Assembly: GCA_934654815.1 (NCBI GenBank)
Contig: CAKUGU010000027.1
Coordinates: forward strand, 1-30,585
DNA length: 30,585 bases
Direction: 5' to 3'
Source: an uncultured Ellagibacter sp.
GTDB taxonomy: Bacteria > Actinomycetota > Coriobacteriia > Coriobacteriales > Eggerthellaceae
Shown: piece after piece, positions 6,974 to 15,218 of the stretch
Layout: every line of letters starts with the position of its first letter
Position numbering within the stretch: position 1 is the first letter of the stretch
Notes under the pieces: generated by a model
Seen by the model: the letters and a program-made list of their open reading frames with translations, nothing else
The model's database searches: none
Told to the model about the DNA's origin: nothing
Made by a program: the position numbers and the translations under genes

Positions 6974-8190
6974 AACCGCCCTTCTTTCTTCTTGTCGAGG
7001 TTCGAACTGCGCCACACCGAGCCGATGAGCCCGAGCGCCATGAAGCTCATGACCATGCCGGTCGAGCCGTAGCTCACGAACGGCAGCGGAATGCCCGTGA
7101 TGGGCATGAGCCCGCAGTCCATGCCTATATTCTCCAATATTTGGAACAGCCACATGCCCACAACGCACATAACGATTACCGTACCGAAAAGATCGTTCGA
7201 GTTGCGTGCGATCGAAACGCTCACGTAGATGAGCGCGCCGTAGAGCGCGAGCAGCGCCATCGCGCCCACGAAGCCGAACTGCTCGGCGAGCACGCAGAAG
7301 ATGAAGTCGGTCTGCGATTCGGGAAGGAACCCGTGCCCCGACTGCGTCGCGTTGAGAAGGCCCTTGCCGAAAAGCCCACCCGACCCGATGGCGATCTTCG
7401 CCTGCTGAAGGTTGTAGCCCTCCGACGACATGTTCGCGCCGTTCTGGTCGAGGAAGACGAGCAGGCGGTTGCGCTGGTACTGCTTGAGCAGCTTGTACTC
7501 GCCCGTGGAATTGTAGATGACCTGGTCGATCGCGAACACGGCCGCGATCGCCGCGACGCCCGCCGCCAAGGTGACGAGCAGGTACTTCGCGCGCGCGCCG
7601 CCCGCCACGAGCGCCATCGCGGCGATGGCGAGGTACACGAGCCCCGTTCCCAGGTCGGGCTGCGTCATGATGGCCAAGAACGGCGCCACCATGAGGGCAA
7701 CGGCCTTCAGGTACTCGCGCACGTCGTCCAGATGCCCGCCATAGCGTGCCATGATCGAGGCGTCCATGAGGATGATGGTGATCTTGGCGAGCTCGCCCGG
7801 CTGCACCTGGATGCCGAGTTTCAGCCACGACTGCGCGCCCATGCCCGCGTCGGTGCCGATGCCGGGGATGTGGGGCGAGAGGATGAGCGCGATGTTCAGG
7901 ATGAACAGCGGCATCACCATGTTGGCGAAGCGCTGGTAGTCGATGCGCCACATGAGCAGCATGACGATGGCGCCGACCGCCACGAAGATGAGCTGTCGGG
8001 AGAAGCTGTAGTCGGTGTCGGAGGACCCCTCGATCGCCGACCAGCACACCAAAAGCCCGTAGCCGACGAGCACCACGATGATGAGAACGAACGGCAGGTT
8101 CACCAAAGGAAGCCTGCCAGACGCGGGGCGCTGTGCGCGCGCGGCACCCGGGTCAGGGGTTTTCACGCTGTTGATTTGGGGCAATGCCAT
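6970..8190 (-). CDS. rodA: Peptidoglycan polymerase RodA (SEDS family)
   Basis: A 406-residue integral membrane glycosyltransferase that polymerises lipid II during cell elongation together with its class B PBP partner. After a 30-residue cytoplasmic N-terminus, about ten hydrophobic segments follow. SEDS signatures are present: WLKLGIQVQPGELAKI (about 122-137), QPDLGTGLVYL, GLLNATQSGHGFLPESQTDF, and the C-terminal NIGMDCGLMPITGIPLPFVS. The ATG is preceded by GAGGTG. PBP2 ends 17 nt upstream and the DUF697 gene overlaps its stop, so all three are in one operon. The context (mreBCD, PBP2) supports RodA over FtsW. Confidence 0.94.
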   Translation of the reverse strand: MALPQINSVKTPDPGAARAQRPASGRLPLVNLPFVLIIVVLVGYGLLVCWSAIEGSSDTDYSFSRQLIFVAVGAIVMLLMWRIDYQRFANMVMPLFILNIALILSPHIPGIGTDAGMGAQSWLKLGIQVQPGELAKITIILMDASIMARYGGHLDDVREYLKAVALMVAPFLAIMTQPDLGTGLVYLAIAAMALVAGGARAKYLLVTLAAGVAAIAAVFAIDQVIYNSTGEYKLLKQYQRNRLLVFLDQNGANMSSEGYNLQQAKIAIGSGGLFGKGLLNATQSGHGFLPESQTDFIFCVLAEQFGFVGAMALLALYGALIYVSVSIARNSNDLFGTVIVMCVVGMWLFQILENIGMDCGLMPITGIPLPFVSYGSTGMVMSFMALGLIGSVWRSSNLDKKKEGRL

Positions 8191-8207
8191 GTCTGCACCT
8201 CGCTTCC

Positions 8208-10382
8208 CTAGTCCGAGCGCCCAGAGCTCTTCGTGTCGAGCCCTTCCACCTGTTGTCCGGTCGACCCGGCGATGCGTCCGATGGAGCTTTCATCGGCGGC
8301 ACCGGAATCGGCCTCCATGACGGCCTCCATCACCTTCGCGCCGAGCGGCGCCGCGACGGCCGATCCGCCGCCGCCCTGCTCGACGACGCACACGACGACG
8401 TACTTCGGGTCGTCGTAGGGCGCATAGCATGCGAACCACGCGTCGTCGCCTTTGTCGGTGTGCTCGGCCGTGCCGGTCTTGCCGGCTGCCTTGATACCGG
8501 ATGAGGCGAACAGCTCCGCGATCTCGGCGTTGTCGGTGACGACGCCGCGCAGGGCGCTTCTTACCGTCTCGACGTGGTTCTGGTCGACGTCGGGTTCGGT
8601 GACGACCTCGGGCTCGTAGCTCACGACGACCTGGTTGGAGGCGTTGCGCACCTCCTTGAGCAGGTGCGGCTTCACGATCTTGCCCGTCGCGAGCCCGCCG
8701 TAGGCGACGGCCACCTGCAAAGGCGTCACCTGCACGTCACCCTGGCCGATGATCATGTTGGTGTAATCGCCGCCGGTCCACGTCGCATTCGCGGGAACGT
8801 TCTTCCAGCGCTCGGCCTTCCACTCGGGCGTGGGGACGCGCCCCTCGACCTCGCCGCCGATGTCGATGCCGGCCTGTTTGCCGAAGTTGAACTTCTGGAC
8901 GGTCTCCTGGATGGCGGTGTCGGAGATGGTGCCGCCCTGGCTTTTGCTCGCGAGGAAGAAGTTCTTCGCGATCTCGTAGAACACGACGTCGCAGGAGTTC
9001 ACGATGCCGCCGTGGAAATCGAGGACGCCGTGCCCGCTGTGCTTCCAGCAGCGCTGGGGCGAACCGGTGTTGAAGCCGTCCCAGGAACCCGTGCAGTCCC
9101 AGGTGCGGCCTTCGGCGAACCCGTATTCCAGGCCGGCGAGCCCCGTGAACGGCTTGAACGTGGACGCCGCGGCGTAAAGGCCCGCCGTCACGCGGTTCTG
9201 CAGGGGCGCGTGAGCCTCGTCGGAGTTGTACACGGCGTTCGCCTCGGTCGACAGGCCTCCGACCCAGTTGGTGGGGTCGAACGTGGGGTAGCTCGCGAGC
9301 GCGAGGATGGAGCCGTCGCGCACGTCCATCGCGACGACCGCGCCGCCGACGCCCTTGCCCGTGCCGATGACACCGCCCGACGGCGCGATGAGCTCGGCCA
9401 ATGCCTGGTCGGCGGCGTACTGCACCGTGCCCTTTATCGTGAGGTACACATCCGACCCGCGCGTCGCCTTCGTCTCGCTTACCACGTCGACCACGTTGCC
9501 CTGAGCGTCGACCGTGACGACGCGCTGCCCGTGGTCGCCCGCAAGCAGGTTGTCGTAGGCGAGCTCGATGCCCGATTTGCCCACGTCGTCGGTGAGCTCG
9601 ATGTCGCGGTTCGCGGGCGCGTTCGAGATCTGGGTGTCGCTCGGCGTTCCGGTGTAGCCGAGCGCATGGGCGCAAAGCGCGCCGTAGGGGTAGTCGCGCA
9701 CCGTGCGCGTCTCGACGGTTACGCCCGAGAACGCATCGGAGTGCTCGGCGATGAACGCGACATCGCGCAGGCGCACGTCGCTCGCCACGACGCGCTGGCT
9801 CTGCGCGCCGGCGGTGGTCGACTGGATGCGCTGACGGACGATGGTCGCGGGGATGCCGAGCACCGCCGACAGGCGCGCGACGACGTCGTGGTCGTCGGCG
9901 ACGTCAGCGTCGGCGAGCACGGTCTGGCTCGAGCGGTTCTTCACGAGCGGCGTGCCATCGGCGTCGCAGATGTAGCCGCGCGGCGCCGGGGTCGACACAG
10001 TGGTGTAGAGGTTCTTCGCGGCCTCGCTCGCGTAGTCGTCCTTCGAGAGCACCTGCATGCCCCACAGACGCGCCGCGAGCACGCCGAAGATGGCGGCGGA
10101 GAAGATGCCGACACCCACGAAACGGGACTTCAAATCGTCGGCCGGCTTCTTGGAGTTCGCGTGCCCCGAGGAAACCTGCACGTCGTTCTCGGGGCGCTGC
10201 TTCTTCTTCCCCCGCCCGATGGGCTCGTTCGTCCCCACGCCGACAGTGGAAAGCTGTTGGAACTCCTTCTTCTGCCCGCCGGCGTACGGGGTCTGCTTGC
10301 GTGAGCGCATGACGAGCACGAGCACGATGATGGCCGCAACGGCGAGCGCCGCGAGGATGGCCGAAAGAATGGCGATGAGCAC
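8208..10382 (-). CDS. mrdA: Penicillin-binding protein 2, class B transpeptidase of the elongation complex
   Basis: A 724-residue membrane-anchored DD-transpeptidase that cross-links new peptidoglycan with RodA. Catalytic motifs are complete: STFK (S407, K410), SCD (463-465; PBP2 proteins often have SxD here rather than SxN) and KTG (635-637). The pedestal region begins near RGYICDADGTPLVKN (135-149). Unusually, there are two hydrophobic segments: 1-25 and the canonical anchor at about 88-112, separated by a basic and polar linker with GRGKKKQRPE. The start is GTG at 10382 with AGGGGGC just upstream, 9 nt after mreD; there is no better internal start. The C-terminal 35 residues are Ser/Gly-rich and poorly structured. 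Confidence 0.93.
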   Translation of the reverse strand: MLIAILSAILAALAVAAIIVLVLVMRSRKQTPYAGGQKKEFQQLSTVGVGTNEPIGRGKKKQRPENDVQVSSGHANSKKPADDLKSRFVGVGIFSAAIFGVLAARLWGMQVLSKDDYASEAAKNLYTTVSTPAPRGYICDADGTPLVKNRSSQTVLADADVADDHDVVARLSAVLGIPATIVRQRIQSTTAGAQSQRVVASDVRLRDVAFIAEHSDAFSGVTVETRTVRDYPYGALCAHALGYTGTPSDTQISNAPANRDIELTDDVGKSGIELAYDNLLAGDHGQRVVTVDAQGNVVDVVSETKATRGSDVYLTIKGTVQYAADQALAELIAPSGGVIGTGKGVGGAVVAMDVRDGSILALASYPTFDPTNWVGGLSTEANAVYNSDEAHAPLQNRVTAGLYAAASTFKPFTGLAGLEYGFAEGRTWDCTGSWDGFNTGSPQRCWKHSGHGVLDFHGGIVNSCDVVFYEIAKNFFLASKSQGGTISDTAIQETVQKFNFGKQAGIDIGGEVEGRVPTPEWKAERWKNVPANATWTGGDYTNMIIGQGDVQVTPLQVAVAYGGLATGKIVKPHLLKEVRNASNQVVVSYEPEVVTEPDVDQNHVETVRSALRGVVTDNAEIAELFASSGIKAAGKTGTAEHTDKGDDAWFACYAPYDDPKYVVVCVVEQGGGGSAVAAPLGAKVMEAVMEADSGAADESSIGRIAGSTGQQVEGLDTKSSGRSD

Positions 10383-10391
10383 GGCTGCCCC

Positions 10392-10916
10392 CTAGCGAAG
10401 GTGAGGCATCCCAGGCTGCTGCTGAATCGGCTGGCCCAAGACACGCACGACGATCGGATAGAGGACGAGCCCGATAAGGCCGCTGTAGACGGTGCACGGC
10501 AGGGCCCTGAAAACGAGCGCGTCAAGAAGGCCCACGCCTGCTCCGAACGCCATCATGAACACCGCGTAGAAGATCTCGATGACGAGCGTCGATGCGACGA
10601 TCAGGAACAACGGGATGAAGAGCGTGTCGTTGTCGAGCAGAAGGTAGGCGCGCTTCGCGAGCATCGCGACCGCGAGCAGGAGAAACGCCATAGCTCCCAC
10701 GGGCCCCGAGCCTAAAAGGTCGAACAGAAGGCCCAACACGAAGAAGAACACCGGCCCCGACTGGTCGGGGCAGCCGATGGCGACGGCAAGCGCGTAGGCC
10801 ATGATGAAGTTAGGAACCACACCGAAAAGCGCGATGTTCGGCGCAAGCGCAATCTGAAGCACGACGGCGATGAGGGCCCCGATCACCCGGGGCACGACCG
10901 TAATCGGATCGTTCAC
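10392..10916 (-). CDS. mreD: Rod shape-determining membrane protein MreD
   Basis: A 174-residue protein made almost entirely of hydrophobic segments (five to six membrane passes). It shows the family pattern VVPNFIMAYALAVAIG followed by FVLGLLFDLLGSGPVGAMAF, the conserved loop of MreD. It works with MreC, MreB, PBP2 and RodA to organise lateral wall synthesis. It follows mreC by 14 nt and precedes PBP2 by 9 nt, the classical order. The C-terminus ends in a short Gln/Pro-rich tail, IQQQPGMPHLR. Confidence 0.9.
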   Translation of the reverse strand: MNDPITVVPRVIGALIAVVLQIALAPNIALFGVVPNFIMAYALAVAIGCPDQSGPVFFFVLGLLFDLLGSGPVGAMAFLLLAVAMLAKRAYLLLDNDTLFIPLFLIVASTLVIEIFYAVFMMAFGAGVGLLDALVFRALPCTVYSGLIGLVLYPIVVRVLGQPIQQQPGMPHLR

Positions 10917-10930
10917 GAACTTGCACCTCC

Positions 10931-11911
10931 TTAATGGGAAGAGCTCGAAGCCGTCTGCGACGACGAGCCCGATGATGTGGATGAATTGGACGAGTTGGAC
11001 GACGAGGAGCTCGACGAGCTGGAAGAGCCGCTGTTCGAGCTGCTCGACGATGCGGACGACGAGGACGAGGAGTCGGAGGACACGCTCGTCACCACGACGA
11101 CCTCTTCGAGCGACTTGGCCTCGTCGTTTTGGGAGACGACGATGCGCCGGGTGGCGTCGCCCTGGTTGCCCTCGACCTTCACGACGGTGCCAATGAGCAA
11201 ACCGCGCGTGTAGCTTCCGCCGAGCCCCGAGGTAAGGACGACGTCGCCGACGGAAACCTGGACGTCGGAGTCGACGTTCTCAAGGTAGAGCAGGCCGTCG
11301 AGCGAGCCGCGCACCACACCTTCCGCCCGCGACGACTGGATGAGCGCCGCCGCCCCCGACTGCGGGTCGGAGAGCAGGCGCACGGTCGCGGTGGCGTCGG
11401 TGGCGGAAACGACCTGGCCGATCACGCCAGTCGGCCCCATGACGGTAAGCCCGCTCGTAACACCCGAGGACGAGCCGACGTCGATGGTGACGGTCTGGTT
11501 CCACGCGTCGGTGTTGCGCCCGATGATGCGGCCGCCGACGCCCTCGGCGCCGGACGAATCGCGCAGGTCGAGCAGGCCCTGCAGGCGGTCGACCTCCTGG
11601 CGGTATTCTTCCGTCTGCGCGACGAGTTGGCGCAGCTCGGCGTTCTGCTCGCGCAGCTCGGAGAGCGTGGCGTCGCTCGCCGAGGCGTCGGTTATCGCGT
11701 CGCCCACGTTGCGGGCGCCCGAGCTCGCGGTCGCGCCGAGGAGCTTGAGCGACGAGGAAAGCGAGCTCACCGCGCCCTGCACGGTGTGGAGCGGGCCCTC
11801 GTCGCCCTCGCGCGAGTACACGGTCGCCATGACGAGCGACACGACGAGCAGCACGATAAGGAGCACCCGACGCGCGGGCGCTCCGTTCTGGTTTTGGAAA
11901 TTAAGAGCCAT
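10931..11911 (-). CDS. mreC: Rod shape-determining protein MreC with a serine-rich C-terminal tail
   Basis: A 326-residue bitopic protein. The single N-terminal anchor is about 15-32 (RRVLLIVLLVVSLVMATVY), a coiled coil covers about 80-117 (LREQNAELRQLVAQTEEYRQ), and the beta-rich MreC domain runs to about 274 with the family motifs IIGRNTDAWNQTVTIDVG and GPTGVIGQVV. It forms the periplasmic-side scaffold linking MreBD to PBP2. The last 51 residues (276-326) are about three-quarters serine with scattered Asn, Gly, Thr and Ala, which I do not know from standard MreC. Serine codons are mixed (TCC, TCG, AGC, TCT, TCA), so the tail is not a simple DNA repeat. It begins 17 nt after mreB; the ribosome binding site is weak. 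Confidence 0.93.
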   Translation of the reverse strand: MALNFQNQNGAPARRVLLIVLLVVSLVMATVYSREGDEGPLHTVQGAVSSLSSSLKLLGATASSGARNVGDAITDASASDATLSELREQNAELRQLVAQTEEYRQEVDRLQGLLDLRDSSGAEGVGGRIIGRNTDAWNQTVTIDVGSSSGVTSGLTVMGPTGVIGQVVSATDATATVRLLSDPQSGAAALIQSSRAEGVVRGSLDGLLYLENVDSDVQVSVGDVVLTSGLGGSYTRGLLIGTVVKVEGNQGDATRRIVVSQNDEAKSLEEVVVVTSVSSDSSSSSSASSSSSNSGSSSSSSSSSSNSSNSSTSSGSSSQTASSSSH

Positions 11912-11927
11912 ATAAGCCGGTCAAGAC

Positions 11928-12983
11928 CTATTTCGAGCGCATAAGCGTCTGCTTCAGGGCCGTCGGCGTCTCGAGCACCTTCAAGCAACCGGTGACGACG
12001 TTCGTGAGCGCCGTTTCGCTCACCCACACGGGAATCTCGAGCTTGTCGGTGAGGTAGCGGTCGAGGCCGGACAGAAGGCCGCCGCCGCCCGTAAGCAAAA
12101 TGCCGTTCTGGATGATGTCGGACGCCAGGTCGGGATTGGTCTTCTTGAAGGTTTCCTTGATGTGGAGCACCATTTCCTCGCACGGCGCCTGCAACGCCTG
12201 GCGCACGTCCTCGGACTGGATGGTGACTTCCTTCGGCTGCTCGGTGAGCACGTCCTGGCCGGAGATGATCATGTCGCGCTCGCGGCCGTCCTCGAACGGC
12301 AGGATGGAGCCGATCTTGATCTTGATGACCTCGGCCGTGCGCTCGCCGATCTTGATGCCGAGCAAGTCGCGCAGGTGCATGGCGATCGTCTCGTCCATGC
12401 GGTTGCCCGCAAGGCGAAGGCTCGAGGACGTGACGATGCCGCCCAGGGAGATGACGGCGACCTCGGTGGTGCCGCCGCCGATGTCGACGACCATGGAGCC
12501 CGTCGGCTCGGTGACGGGCAAATCGGCGCCCATCGCCGCGGCCATCGGCTCCTCGATGAGGTACGCCTGGCGCGCGCCCGCCTGGATGGCGGCTTCGAAC
12601 ACAGCGCGCTTCTCGACCGAGGTGGCGCCGCAGGGGATGCAGATGACGATGCGGGGCTTCGCCTGCCAGGGGTACTTGCGGACCGCAGCCTTGTTGATGA
12701 ACGCGGAGAGCATAGCTTCCGTCACGTCGTAGTCGGCGATGACGCCGTCTTTCAACGGGTGCTCGGCGGAGAACGCCTCGGGCGTGTGGTTGATCATGTT
12801 CTTCGCCTCGTGGCCGACGGCGAGAACGCGATGGGTGCTCTTCTCGATGGCGACGACCGAGGGCTCGTTGATGACGATGCCCTCGCCCGTCATCGCGACG
12901 AGCGTGTTCGCGGTTCCGAGGTCGATGGCCATGTCGGTGCCCATCTGACCGGTAAGGTTCGAGAACCAATCCATAAACGACAT
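11928..12983 (-). CDS. mreB: Actin-like rod shape-determining protein MreB
   Basis: A 351-residue ATP-binding actin homologue that forms membrane-associated filaments and guides the elongation complex. The phosphate 1 motif DLGTANTLV is at 21-29, phosphate 2 VDIGGGTTEVAV at about 166-177, and the adenosine motif LTGGGGLL near 295. The IPCGATSVEKRAV segment is also typical. The frame opens 8 codons earlier at 13007, but the ATG at 12983 has GAGGGG 9-10 nt upstream while 13007 has nothing, so 12983 is chosen. It is the first gene of the operon running to 3096. A -10 candidate lies at 13028-13033. Confidence 0.95.
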   Translation of the reverse strand: MSFMDWFSNLTGQMGTDMAIDLGTANTLVAMTGEGIVINEPSVVAIEKSTHRVLAVGHEAKNMINHTPEAFSAEHPLKDGVIADYDVTEAMLSAFINKAAVRKYPWQAKPRIVICIPCGATSVEKRAVFEAAIQAGARQAYLIEEPMAAAMGADLPVTEPTGSMVVDIGGGTTEVAVISLGGIVTSSSLRLAGNRMDETIAMHLRDLLGIKIGERTAEVIKIKIGSILPFEDGRERDMIISGQDVLTEQPKEVTIQSEDVRQALQAPCEEMVLHIKETFKKTNPDLASDIIQNGILLTGGGGLLSGLDRYLTDKLEIPVWVSETALTNVVTGCLKVLETPTALKQTLMRSK

Positions 12984-13027
12984 AAAAGTAAAACCCCTCG
13001 AGGTCATAGTGTTTCAAGTAAACACAG

Positions 13028-13033
13028 ATTTTA
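13028..13033 (-). promoter_or_regulatory. Candidate -10 element of the mreB operon
   Basis: TAAAAT on the minus strand would start transcription near 13020, giving a leader of about 37 nt before the mreB ATG. No good -35 is present at 16-18 nt (nearest is TACGGT at 18 nt), so an activator or a different promoter may be involved. Confidence 0.3.
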
Positions 13034-13080
13034 GCACACGGCCTGTTGCGCACCGTAAAATCCACGAGGGGTACAAGGCT

Positions 13081-13117
13081 GGCATGCCCGCTCGAAGCGA
13101 GCCCAGGCGGGCATGCC
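13081..13117 (-). terminator. Branched hairpin after the hydrogenase operon (no T tail)
   Basis: An 11-bp perfect outer stem (13081-13091 with 13107-13117) encloses a possible smaller GCTCG/CGAGC stem. It lies 6 bases beyond the hydA stop codon. There is no clear T run, so it is a weak terminator candidate or an mRNA 3'-end structure. Confidence 0.45.
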
Positions 13118-13122
13118 GCGGT

Positions 13123-14415
13123 TTAATGCACGCTGCAGGAAAGGCAGGGGTCGTAGGCGCGCACAAGCTCTTCCACGCGCAGGCGGATGTCGGCCTCGGA
13201 TGCGCCCTCCCCCACGAGCTTTTCCGCCAGAAGGCGCATGTCGCCTTCCATGTTGGCGACGTTCTGCGCGGTGGGCGTGAGGATGGAGGCGTGGACGACG
13301 CGGCCCTCCCCATTAAGCTCGAGCTCGTGGAAGAGCACGCCGCGCGGGGCCTCGGTGAACCCGACCGCACGCCCCGCCCGTACCGTAAACGGGACAGGCG
13401 CGCTCGATCCCGCAAAGCCGTCCGCGCCCTCGGCGAGACGGCGGCACAGCCCCGCACACCGATCGAGTGCGTCGACGAGCTCCACCGCCTGGGCCACGTT
13501 GTTGCGGAAGGGGTTTCTCTCGGGCGGGCGCAGCCCCGCCTTCGCGGCGGCAAGACGAGCCCGCTGTCCCAGCTGCTTCCACGACGCGTTGATGCGCGCG
13601 AGCGACGCCGTCATATAGGGACGCTTCGAGGCACGGGCGCGGGCGAAGAGCGCGCCCGAATGCGGCACCGCGTACTCCTCGACGTGTTTTTCCTGGTCGT
13701 CGGCATCGAAGGTTTCCCCCGCCTGCACGAAGCGCGCGTCGCGCGAGGTGCACACCGGGTAGTAGCCGTCCTGCACCATGGCGAGCATGTCGCCCGCCGT
13801 CTCGATGTCGGGCACGGGAAAGCCGTTGAACAGATCGACCGTCTTCTCGGCGAAGGGAATGGCCGCCTCGAGCTTCTCGGCGAGCGCCAAGTACTCGTCG
13901 CGCTCGATCTCGTGGGTGAAGCCGCCCACAACCGCGGTGATGGGGTGCACGGAGCGCCCGCCCACCTTCGTGCAGAGCTCGTTGCCGAGCGCCTTGAGCG
14001 AAAGCGCCTGGTCGAAGAGCTCCGGTGCCTCGGTGGCCAGCGGGAACACGCTCGCGTGCCCCGTGAAATCGGGCGCGGCGAACACGAACAGGTGCGTCGC
14101 GTGGTTCTGCAGGTACGACCCGTAGATTAAAAGCTCGCGGAGCGCGTTCGTGCGGTCGGTGACCGCAACGCCGAAGATGCGCTCGATGGCGAGCAGGTCG
14201 GTCACCACGTGGCTCGACGAGCAGATACCGCAGATGCGCGAGGCGATGTAGGGCACTTCGGAGAAGATGCGGCCGCGCACCATGCCCTCGAACAGGCGCG
14301 CCGGCTCCACGACGTTCATCTCGCACGTCTTCACCGCGCCGTCCTCGATGGCGAGGTGCACGTTGCCGTGCCCCTCGATGCGGGCGATGTGATCAACGTT
14401 GATTTGGCATCTCAT
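13123..14415 (-). CDS. hydA: [NiFe] hydrogenase large (alpha) subunit, group 3b-like
   Basis: The 430-residue catalytic subunit that would hold the NiFe(CN)2CO centre and interconvert H2 with protons and electrons in the cytoplasm. The N-terminal nickel motif is RICGICSSSH (60-69; C62, C65) and the C-terminal motif is DPCLSCSVH (422-430; C424, C427). The start MRCQINVDHIARIEGHG is the standard family opening. Length matches alpha subunits of NAD(P)-linked soluble hydrogenases of the sulfhydrogenase type. The TAA stop follows directly after His430, so no C-terminal peptide remains for a maturation protease to remove. It begins 7 nt after the small subunit and is the last gene of the hydrogenase unit. 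No maturation genes are in this window. Confidence 0.94.
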   Translation of the reverse strand: MRCQINVDHIARIEGHGNVHLAIEDGAVKTCEMNVVEPARLFEGMVRGRIFSEVPYIASRICGICSSSHVVTDLLAIERIFGVAVTDRTNALRELLIYGSYLQNHATHLFVFAAPDFTGHASVFPLATEAPELFDQALSLKALGNELCTKVGGRSVHPITAVVGGFTHEIERDEYLALAEKLEAAIPFAEKTVDLFNGFPVPDIETAGDMLAMVQDGYYPVCTSRDARFVQAGETFDADDQEKHVEEYAVPHSGALFARARASKRPYMTASLARINASWKQLGQRARLAAAKAGLRPPERNPFRNNVAQAVELVDALDRCAGLCRRLAEGADGFAGSSAPVPFTVRAGRAVGFTEAPRGVLFHELELNGEGRVVHASILTPTAQNVANMEGDMRLLAEKLVGEGASEADIRLRVEELVRAYDPCLSCSVH

Positions 14416-14422
14416 CTTGGAC

Positions 14423-15217
14423 CTATCCCTCGTGTGCGGCGCGAAGCGCCGGGTTGACCTGGTTGAACATGGTGAGCGCCTCGTCGAAGGCCCGCACGCT
14501 CACACCGGCGCGCTCGCACGCCTCGCGCGCGGAGGCGACGTTGGCGTCGGGAGAGAGCCCCGCGCACCCGTTGCAGGGGCGCCCCAGGTTGGTGCAGCGC
14601 GCGCCGCACCCGCTTCGGGTGACGAGCCCCAGGCACAGCACGCCGCGCCCGAAGAAGCAGCCGCGGTCGTTGTACTTGCACTCGCCGCACAGAGTCGAAG
14701 TCTGCGGAAGGCGGTTCGACCCGTAGATGGCGCACTGCAGCACGTCGATGAACGTGAAGGTGTCGATCGGGCAGCACGGCACTTCGAAGTCGACGTCGAT
14801 GAAGTCGCCCACGGGCGCGGGCTCGATCATGTCGCCGCACGCCTCGGGCGCACCGGCCTCGCCGTACACGCTCGACACGTGGGCCCCAAGGCCCGGGGCA
14901 GCCATCCCGGGGATGCCCGCCGTCATGGCGCATGCCCCGATGGCGATCACTTTCTTCGCGACCTTGCGAACGCGCTTCAGGGTCTCCACGGCCTCTTTCG
15001 TCGTCGCCGCACCTTCCACCACCGCGACGTCGAAGTCGTCGGGCATAGGGTCGCTTGAGGTGAGCTGCCAGTAGCGCAGGTCGATCTGGCCCAGCACGTC
15101 GAGCAGGTACGGCTCGGCGTTGGTGACCTGCAGCTGGCAGCCGAAGCAGCTCGCCAGCCCCACCACGACGACGCGCGGCGCGGCCGGGCGCTCCCTTTCC
15201 ATATCGAAGTTGCTCAT
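14423..15217 (-). CDS. hydD: [NiFe] hydrogenase small (delta) subunit
   Basis: A 264-residue iron-sulfur subunit of the NADH:ubiquinone oxidoreductase 20-kDa family, carrying electrons from the NiFe site. Proximal-cluster cysteines are visible in ASCFGCQLQ (C24, C27), GACAMTAG (C96) and VPCCPID (C148/C149). A second cysteine-rich region, CGECKYNDRGC (177-187), C195, then CGARC (204-208) and CNGC (215-218), fits two more clusters. The lack of a Tat signal peptide supports a cytoplasmic enzyme. The ATG is 1 nt after the gamma-subunit stop with CAGGGG upstream, and hydA follows after 7 nt. Confidence 0.92.
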   Translation of the reverse strand: MSNFDMERERPAAPRVVVVGLASCFGCQLQVTNAEPYLLDVLGQIDLRYWQLTSSDPMPDDFDVAVVEGAATTKEAVETLKRVRKVAKKVIAIGACAMTAGIPGMAAPGLGAHVSSVYGEAGAPEACGDMIEPAPVGDFIDVDFEVPCCPIDTFTFIDVLQCAIYGSNRLPQTSTLCGECKYNDRGCFFGRGVLCLGLVTRSGCGARCTNLGRPCNGCAGLSPDANVASAREACERAGVSVRAFDEALTMFNQVNPALRAAHEG

Positions 15218-15218
15218 G

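Noticed and set aside
5891..8047. Minus-strand frame of 718 codons covering rodA and the DUF697 gene
   Set aside because: Only the last 360 codons are real. The upstream part is an out-of-frame reading of rodA; the ATG at 6973 with its ribosome binding site and ATGA overlap marks the true start.
8208..10382. Loss of the SxN motif in PBP2 (SCD instead)
   Set aside because: SxD at this position is normal in PBP2-type proteins, so the enzyme is not expected to be defective.
10977..11213. Acidic repeat peptide (DELDELDDEELDELEE) on the plus strand
   Set aside because: It is the antisense reading of the serine codons in the MreC tail, not an independent gene.
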